A stretch of 64,000 bases of DNA, taken from positions 17,011 to 81,010 of the forward strand of contig VUYV01000509.1 of assembly GCA_008711295.1 (NCBI GenBank), in the 5' to 3' direction. The notes under the pieces were generated by a model, which was not told where the DNA came from, did not search any database, and saw nothing but the letters and a program-made list of their open reading frames with translations. A program made the translations under genes and the position numbers. Below, piece by piece: positions 51,601 to 64,000 of the stretch (the first letter of the stretch is position 1; each line of letters opens with the position of its first letter). Source of the DNA: Anarhynchus alexandrinus. Taxonomy: Eukaryota > Chordata > Aves > Charadriiformes > Charadriidae.

Positions 51601-53888
51601 GCGATGGAACCGCCATCTTCCCACCACTATGTACCTCCGGAGGCAGCAAGTTGCTTTACAGTCTCTGTCAAGTTCAAATTCTGAGCTTGAAGGAGCTCCA
51701 GCTGCTGGTTGAGCCTTTCCATAACTGCCTTTTGCAGGGTGAAGTTTTCATCCCTTTCACGCACAAGGTGGCAGACCAGGTTGACTTGAATCACAGGGAA
51801 ACAAGAATGAAATTTAAGTTGTTCCATAAATATTAAAGCTAAACTGCTCAATGCAACCTGAATAAACTTACCAAAGACACACATACCTCCCCATGACTGA
51901 ATATACTTGACCTACACGCAGTTTGTGCACACCTATGAGCAAGACTTAATACATCCCAATTTCAAAGACTGGGAGATCTCTTGAGTGGGTAAACTCTTCC
52001 AGCAAGGGACAGTTTTTTCCAACATTAATCCCCTAGGCTAATTCTTTTCCTTAACTAATTTCTTAGACTTTTAGTTGTTCATACGGGTCTCTGAGCACCC
52101 CTTCTGTGACCATACTTACACCTGGCAGCCAAGACTCCTGCAGCTACCACTGAACTTAGGCAGAAGACCCCAAGCACCACTGTAGCCAGTCGCCAACAGG
52201 AAGATGGACTGGGGGAATCTGAGACAAAAAGAAGGAAAAGCAGCAAGAACAGGAATCTCTCATCTTTGTATCTGCAGCTCCTGCGTTGCACAAGACAACA
52301 TGACTGGTAGTCTGCCCAGTGAATTGCTGAGTTTCAAACTGGTACGTGTTATCACATCATGAAAATTGTCCCATTGTTTGGCCCTGGCAAGTCCTCCTTG
52401 GGAGTTGGGGGCTGGGAAGTGAGCAAGCCATGAAGAATCCCTAGCCAGGAGCTTTTAAGGGAAAATTAATTGGACAAAAAAAGCTGAACAGCAGAGAATT
52501 TCACGTGTGGGGAAAGAATATCAAGGAAGAATTTGTGCTTACAACATGGCTGAAATTTTCATACGCAGCCAGGTGTTTTTACTTTGGGGTATTTTTACTT
52601 CTGAGTGCCTAATCTGCCAAATCAGGAATAAATTCACCTTTTCAGAAAATAACCTCAGGAACAGTCACCAATGAAAGCCAGATCCCTGTAAAATAATCTG
52701 AAATTAGGGCATACAGATGTGAACAAGACCACATACCTGCAGTTACACAGCCTCACGCTTGGAAATGCACATACCCGTTTTTGCAATGTGGGCAGATGCA
52801 AACACCCACATGAATTCACACAGCGCCCAAAAACACAGAGGAAAGGATTGCTTCCAATTTAAGACTTTTGTGTTTTTATTAGACTCCAGTATGAAATTTC
52901 CATGGGAATACTTATGTGGAAGTCACCAACAGAAATAACTGGCATACCAAACCATGGTATTCCTGCCTTTTATCCCGTGTTCCCTAACCCTAACCAAACC
53001 GTTGAGAAGAACTCTGCTAGATTACTGGTAGTTCAGCTTCAGGCTTCAAGTATAAAACTTAAGGACCCCTCAAAAAGTGAGAATGACATAATCACTGTCT
53101 AACCAATAAGGGGAAATTTCCTTCAGAAAAAGCTCTTTAATCTATTAGATTATTACCAAATTTATGAAATTCGTCTCAACATTTAGCCAGGCTAGAAAAT
53201 AACATCTCTTTGCTTAGCTACTAACTTTCACACGGAGAAGTTCTAAAGCACTAATGCATAGCATAAAGAATATAGTTTTGAGATCAGCCACATTCCTCCC
53301 TTCCTCTGTGAAGCTATGTAGCATAATTTTCATAATTTTTAAGTACAAAAAGGTATTTGTCCATCTATTCCTTCCCTTGAGAGAAACTATATTTTTTCCC
53401 TAGCATTTACTTCATTCAGCTAGTCAGATTTAAATAAGTAAAGGTGAAAGACTTTTACAAGGTCCCTTAGGCAGATTACTTCACTAACTTCCAGGAGCTG
53501 ACACTTAATGCCTAACTGGAACATGTTTATTTTTACTTAACTGCATCCCACAACCTTATACGCATGTCTCCTCTCAAATCTAAACAGTTTTTCCACATTC
53601 TCCACCCTTCCATTCTTTTTCATTTCCTGCCTTTTTTCTTTTGTCCCTCAAATTTCATAGAAGATTTGAGTCCAAAGGGCTCCCAGAAACCAAGATGCTT
53701 CTTGGTAGGTGACATCCTCCTCTGAGTGTCACATAAGAAATATTCTCCAAGGTGAGAGTTTGCCTTGGAGTGAACTGCCCCCCAACACCAGCACTACCTT
53801 TCGCTCTGGCAGTCTGGAACTCCCGGTCCTGGGATTTTTCCAATGTCGTGAACCTCAGGTCCGCATACGTCACTTCTTCACTTGCCAT
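48630..53888 (-). CDS. OLR1: OLR1 (LOX-1)-like C-type lectin receptor with ITIM, gene D
   Basis: Minus-strand coding exons: 53888-53798, 52218-52120, 51784-51635, 50265-50114, 49188-49070 and 48792-48630. Phases are 1-1-1-0-2 and the product is 257 aa. The start MASEEVTYADL is preferred over upstream ATGs because it places the ITIM (Tyr8) as in related receptors. The transmembrane segment is about 40-62 (LATVVLGVFCLSSVV). The stalk is 64-113, a coiled-coil-like helix ending in LQAQNLNLTETVKQLAAS, which closely resembles the OLR1 neck end. The lectin-like domain follows: [46 protein letters not shown]. The short single-unit neck is much shorter than in human OLR1 (273 aa). The middle lectin exon is at least as close to CLEC7A, so the gene may represent the OLR1/CLEC7A ancestor. 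Position next to TMEM52B, transcribed away from it, fits OLR1. The expected role is scavenger or pattern recognition; the ligand is unknown. Confidence 0.8.
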
Positions 53889-56800
53889 TTCTGGCAAGGT
53901 TACAGGAGAATTCAAAAATTTGGTTGCTCCCACAGGAGAAACAGGGACAAGGTTCTGGCTGGGATCAAACAAACGGTCAGTGTCATTGGGAGCTAACCGA
54001 GTGATTCATGTGGCAGTCAGAAGGGGTTTTTGACTCATAGTAAAGGATTTCATGACAAAGCAATGCTTGGGGTTGTTTACGTGAAGCAGAGTCCCAGAAC
54101 AGTATTTAAATCTCCTGCGTGTGCAAAAATGCAATGGGACATGGATATCTCACAGTTCTCACTTCCTGGAACAGATGCATAGAGTTACCCAATTTGGGGG
54201 TACATAATTTCTGCAGAAAGAAAAAGAAGGAAGGGGAGAGGTGAAGAGGAAATTACATTAATTTTGGTTTAAGTCTAAACAATTCCTTGAAGCTTTTCAG
54301 TAGCAGGGGAGTTTGTTTCCTGGCTTTATTATACAGTGATTAATATTCAGTAAATTCAGCCAGAAGGGCTCCTTGATCTCTCAAGGGGCACAGAAGGATT
54401 GGAGGTAAAATAAAGTGAGAAACATACTGATCCCCTTTGCTTATTGCTTGTAAGAACATCACACTTGTCCTGATTGGGTAGCACGTGGACTTGTCACAGT
54501 CATTGCCCATTCCTAGGACACAAAGAAATGAGTCCAGGTTTCCCAGTTGCTGTTCCAGGTATGTCTGCACTGTAAAAGGGAATGAGCTGAAGAAATCTGC
54601 TGAAGTAATGGGGAGCCTGGGTAGAAAATTCACGCACCAGAGTATGATGCTGTGCTCCTGGACTAGGTCTGGCCTGGAAGCAGTCCAGGCAAAATCACAC
54701 GTGATAATTCCCTGCCTTTTAGCAACAGAGCACAGCAGCATGCCATTGCACTAGGGCTGCCGCTGCATCCTCGGAGGGGTCACCTGTCAGCTTGAGCACC
54801 TGCACAACGCTCTTTTGAATTCTGAGCACAAGGAATAAGATGGAGAAACTTCACTGGTCCTACGTTTCCTGGTATTTCTAGGTCTGCTGGTGAAATGACA
54901 GGAACAAGACCTGAAGTTTCAGTTTTATTTCATATAGCTCTACCACACACGGCCCAAGTACTGCTGGTCTCACCAGCTGTTAACTTGGGAACAAGGGTGA
55001 GCACCAGGTAGCACAGAATATAATCCCCCAGCACCAAGTCTCACATGTTAATTTACAGGAGTGTCTCACCCTGTCTCCAACGAGTTGCTGCTTTTGAACC
55101 CTCTGTCACATTTTCTGTCAAGGGGAGGTAAAAACCCTTATGTCTTCAGTGGAAAGAGCATGAAGTGTGGGAGAGAAGTGTTCTGCTTCTTTATGCACAG
55201 TTTATTCAATAATGATCTCGTTTTGTTTTACAAGCAGTGGAGCCCTTTTGGATTATCCAGTATAAAATACATGAAAGCTTTGATAATGTCTTACCACACC
55301 TGCAAAAGTATCAGGGATCCTTGTGAGACCCAAATGTGTTCCCACACTTTACATTTCTAAATACCCACGGGGAAGTATGGGGTATGATTAATCAAGTTGG
55401 CTCTAGTGGAATACTCCTTTGAAGAGTAAAAGGGAGCAAGCAACAACTACTAAGAGTAGTACAACAGCATTTTTTTCAGCTCTTTAAGAAGCTTTACTCC
55501 CAGAGAAGATCATGCTACCCAGGAAATAAAAGCTAGAACAGGCTTGACACACATCCCTTGATACAACCAGAACAGAGAGGCAGAGAGGAAAAACTATTTT
55601 CTGTCCATGCCACAATCTGCTTTCTCTGGCATCCAAGGAAGGTTATGTTCAAATCACATAGCTTACTATGGCATGGATCCTTAGTTTTTAAACAATCACA
55701 AAGAATGGTGAAAAGTCAATGATGAGATATCTTTGTTTTAGCAGTTCTCTAAGAGTCTGATCACATTTTTAAAACCTTTTGAAAGGTGGTGAGGGGAAAA
55801 TATGAAAGATAAAAGTCATTTCAATATAACATAAAACAAAGTAAAATAAAATATTGAGATAATAGAGGCAAAATACCAGGGGAATGTGGAGAAATTTAAA
55901 CCATTGCTGGATGATAGCCTCCCAGGGCCATTACTGGATTACTGGAAGCACAGCATTAATGGCAATGCCATAGAAATAGAAAAAGAATGATCAATAAGTT
56001 TCAGCAAGAATGACTTATGATATGCTCTTGTAGGGGTCACTGTTTCAAGTCACACTGCTGCTTTTTCTTTAGGGAAATTTTTTATCACTTTATCTGATAT
56101 TTCTCCAGTTTGATCCTTCTAGAATTTGAAATTGTCATGGGATTGAATTTCAGTTAAAAACCAAATTATAATGTATTGAATTATAGCCCCTGAAAAACAC
56201 TGGTAATTTGCACTTCTTTTCCACATTGAATCCCACTGGTTTTAAAAGCCATACATACGAGAAAGGTTATTTTACAGTTCTGCTGGGTCTTTTCTTCTAA
56301 AACTCCTATAATACACAAAAGAATTTAAGGACAAGGAGACAAAAAGAATATTGGGCAATTCCCATGTAAATACAAAGCTAATAGCTCATGTTTCTAGTTT
56401 TCTTATTTGTCCATCAGGACTCAGAAAGCTTCTTCCAGTAGCAGGCTAGTTTAAATAGATAGATAGACAGACAGACAGATAAATATATAAAGAAGTGCAT
56501 GCTTATACTCCATGTTTATACTGCACCACTACTTTTATAATTAGGGAATGGTAAATGGTTTTTAGCCTGCCTTGGGAGAATACATTATGTTCATGAATCC
56601 ATTGGTTCTGCTCTGCAACTCTAATATGCATCACCAAGGCTAATGATTCACCCGTTTAATGTGAATGCATTGTGATTGCAACATGGAGCAACAAGTTTCT
56701 CTCGTTGCTGTCTTGCCCTTAACATGTATTTATGCACCAGTCCCAGGTGGTTCCCAAACACAAATAGTAACACATTACTTCTTAGCATTTTTTTCTCTCT

Positions 56801-57897
56801 CAGCTATTCAAAAGAGAAAGAGAAGGTAAACACAATTATATGCATGTAATAGCACTCTCAATAGCCACGAGCAGTAACAGAAATCTAAAGCAGTTCTGCA
56901 AGAGAGAGAAAATTAATGGGTCGTTGAATGGAACCTACTAAGATAATCAGCTGGAGGACAAATAGTATCCAGGATAGGAGAATCAACATGTATTCCCTGT
57001 GATGCAAAGTATTTAGGGGGACTTGGCTGGCCATGTAGGAAGTTCAGGAGTGGGACCTGTGAGTGAGCAGACTGTCAGTTGCAGGACTGACGTAGCAGAC
57101 TACCAGGTAAGAGGGATGGTGGCAGAGCCTTAAAATGAGAGATACAAGAGATGTTGCATATGCTGTATATAATTATACATATATGTATATAAAATGTTGT
57201 ATATAATTATTCTATTGCAAACTCTTTCACTTCAGCAGGAACATCTCGCTAGTAACATACACGCTGGATGTTGATCATATGGCTAAAGTGAATAGATCGG
57301 CTCCACAGAGGTAGGACAATGTGAGTGCAGGGACAGAAAAGGTACTGGAGGAGGAATCTGAACTCCATTTAAACAGGTCAATAACATGACCTTCAACCCA
57401 CCCCCCTCAGGGTAGGGGCGGGGAGAGGAATAACTGGGAATCAACAAACTCAGAGACCCTTTCTGCTCACAGAAGGGAACGGTCAGGTCTGCAGAGATCT
57501 CATGATGCCCTTCACTGAAGTAGTTCAACATCTAAAGTAAGAACTTGCAGCCACCGCTTTTCTCCTGATCTGACTGGAAGGCTTTAGAGATCCCTTCAAA
57601 AGAGGGAGAGAAGCAGGCCAAGAGAATAACAAAAGGAGACAGGCAGAAACAAACAGGAATTGCCAGTGACAAAAAGCAAAAGAGAGAAAGCAAAAATCTG
57701 AAGGGCAAAGAAGAAGGATAGACACAGAGGAGGACAGAAAGAGGTAGAGCAGGAAGAAGAGATTGGATTCAACGCACAACAAGAAATCCGCTTCTTCTCC
57801 TGATCAGTGGACTAGTGAGGATGAACTGAAACTAGAAAGGACAAGAAGACATCAAGCAGCTTGAGACACCAAGAGGCCACAGAACCACCCTGCGGGC
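53889..57897. other. Divergent intergenic region between OLR1-like gene and TMEM52B
   Basis: About 4 kb between two genes transcribed away from each other, so both promoters should lie here. No TATA box or CpG-rich core could be placed with confidence. The only repeat noted is a (GATA/GACA)n tract at 56455-56484. The 133-aa minus-strand frame at 54340-54741 has no recognisable motif. Confidence 0.4.
56455..56484. repeat. (GATA)n/(GACA)n microsatellite
   Basis: Short tract of GATA units changing into GACA units and back to GATA. Confidence 0.9.
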
Positions 57898-62426
<4,529 letters not shown>

Positions 62427-62537
62427 TGCCTGTTTTTACTGAATGGCAAATAATACAGAATAATTACATGCGGATACTAATTCTTCTGAACAGGGTTAGG
62501 AATATCAGATTAAACTCCTTAGTCTAATGAGAAAGGG

Positions 62538-62543
62538 AATAAA
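62538..62543 (+). promoter_or_regulatory. Polyadenylation signal AATAAA, TMEM52B
   Basis: First canonical hexamer after the TMEM52B stop, 112 nt downstream. Its use is inferred from position only. Confidence 0.45.
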
Positions 62544-64000
62544 AAAGAGACTAAAATAGTTTTAGATCTAGCATATTTTGATGTCTCCTTTGGACAGCTC
62601 TTTGAGATAACCAACAACTGGCCTTCCCCGTGTCCATTTATTACAAACACACACATCACTGGTATCACCCTTTGCACAAACAAGCAGGCAGCAGGATCGA
62701 GCTGCTGAGTCACTTTGCAGGCTAGTGACCTGCAGGGAGGTTGCAGATGCTGTCTCATTCTGCTTGCCTCCAGTCTACGTTTCCTGGGTATGGCAGAGAG
62801 GTTTTCACAACAGGAAAAAGAATGACATGTGAGAAGGTCTTAATACCTAATAATAACATCAAACTTCTGGAAAGTGCCAACCATTTATAGTAAATTAAAA
62901 AAAAAAAAAAAAAAGGAGCTGTGTGGTAACACAAACTGCTTGTAAACAAAAGATAACATACATTTGGTAGTATGTGTAGTATGTACAGTATAGTGCCCTA
63001 CAGGATATATAGAATGAATACAGACTGGTTATGAATATGATATATAGCAATTCTGAAATAGTAGTGACAATCTCTTATATTTGAATTAAAAAAATATATG
63101 TGCAATAACAGATCAAACAAGGGGAGGAGCAGGAACACTACTCCCGAAGTAAAGTTCAATCGCATTTCAGTTCCATTCATATTGTATCATTTATTAATTA
63201 TTCCTAATGTTGCTGTCAAAAGCAGATCAAATTAAATAAAACCATTTGAAATATTTAAGCCATTTCTCAAAAAGAAATAATTTGTGAGTCTTTCCTGATT
63301 GATACAAATGTGTTGAATCATCCAGAAATATTAATCAAACTGTTTAGATGAACACAGCTATGGACCATCTGTAAAATATTTTCTTGGACTAAGTACTCAT
63401 GAGAAGGTAACTGTTGAATAACATCTGTATTGTGTCTACCCCAGTTTCAGCAACTGAAAGCATTAAAGCAGAAGGACATCCCATATCAGATCATAAGCAG
63501 TCATGAATGAATTGCATGTATATGTTAATGCTGACACGAATGCACAATGCACAGGTCACGGATATCACATCTTTCTGAAGTGCCTGCATTGCCCTTCCTA
63601 CTGGAGTACCCAAATTCTCACTGTCCTTAATTTGCTGACCTTCACAACAGTCCTGTAAAAATACAGAAAATATGGCTATTTTGTGGATAAGGAGAACAAG
63701 GACCAGGTCCCCAGATATATTTAGGAATGTAACTGCTGTTGAGATTACAGCCATGGAGAGTTTTACAGAAGGTTGATAAGATAGCATAAAGCAGTACTGA
63801 ACAACCAAAATGTCCCAAACCTTGTCCGGTCACAGGAATTTTAAATCCAAGGGAATTTAATGGAGGTCTTGATTTCCTAGGTCACAAACTGGTTCCCGAA
63901 TTGCCTAGTCATTACCTAACTATACCATTAATGAGTGATAAACTGGAACGGAATAAATAAGTGACATATAAGGTTATGTCTCTTCTGCTATACAGCACGC
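62544..64000. other. Intergenic region after TMEM52B
   Basis: No exon of a further gene was recognised. In mammals GABARAPL1 follows, and its start may lie beyond the window. A run of 18 A is at 62897-62914; no retrocopy could be tied to it. Confidence 0.4.

Noticed and set aside
52984..52997. Second telomere-like repeat (two CCCTAA units)
   Set aside because: Only two units in gene D intron 1, expected by chance.
54340..54741. 133-codon minus-strand open frame upstream of gene D
   Set aside because: No signal peptide, lectin or other motif pattern and no fitting splice sites to gene D; probably chance.

Overview
The window is avian nuclear DNA. It carries many CR1 LINE copies in both orientations, several with intact stretches of the CR1 reverse-transcriptase C-terminus, and two copies of a class II (ERVK-type) bird retroviral LTR. 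Its genes are intron-rich, small-exon vertebrate genes. The species cannot be fixed from the sequence.

The genes form an avian counterpart of the mammalian 'Dectin-1 cluster' of the natural killer complex. Five protein-coding genes were assembled exon by exon, with splice phases that close exactly. Left to right they are: (A) 9857-18439 +, a 256-aa type II C-type-lectin-like receptor with an N-terminal ITIM (VTYANL), CLEC12-like; (B) 22385-29587 +, a 233-aa CLEC1-like receptor with an acidic-GYxxL cytoplasmic motif; (C) 34853-39715 +, a 230-aa CLEC1B-like receptor with a DGYxxL hemITAM and a second YxxL; (D) 48630-53888 -, a 257-aa OLR1/CLEC7A-type receptor with an ITIM (VTYADL); (E) 57898-62426 +, TMEM52B, 182 aa. 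OLR1 next to TMEM52B matches the human 12p13 order. Genes A-D share one six-exon layout: cytoplasmic exon, transmembrane exon, stalk exon and three lectin exons, with junction phases 1-1-1-0-2. A, B and C look like tandem duplicates of one another.

The rest is introns, CR1, retroviral remnants and simple repeats. Positions 1-2600 hold the 5' LTR, a tRNA-Lys-type primer binding site and a decayed gag region of an ERVK-like provirus, interrupted by a CR1. A truncated solo LTR of the same family lies antisense at 33243-33905. Intron 2 of gene B contains about 390 bp of degenerate CCCTAA repeat, an interstitial telomeric sequence. Two CR1 copies (about 40853 and 60030) each have a second CR1 inserted in the opposite orientation. 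Single Ns at 24535 and 27536 mark assembly joins, and the second is flanked by a suspicious duplication.

Functionally, the window encodes a mix of inhibitory-type (A, D) and activating-type (B, C) myeloid/NK-like surface receptors that lack the classical calcium-dependent sugar-binding motifs. Family assignments come from recognised motifs and synteny; no database search was run.
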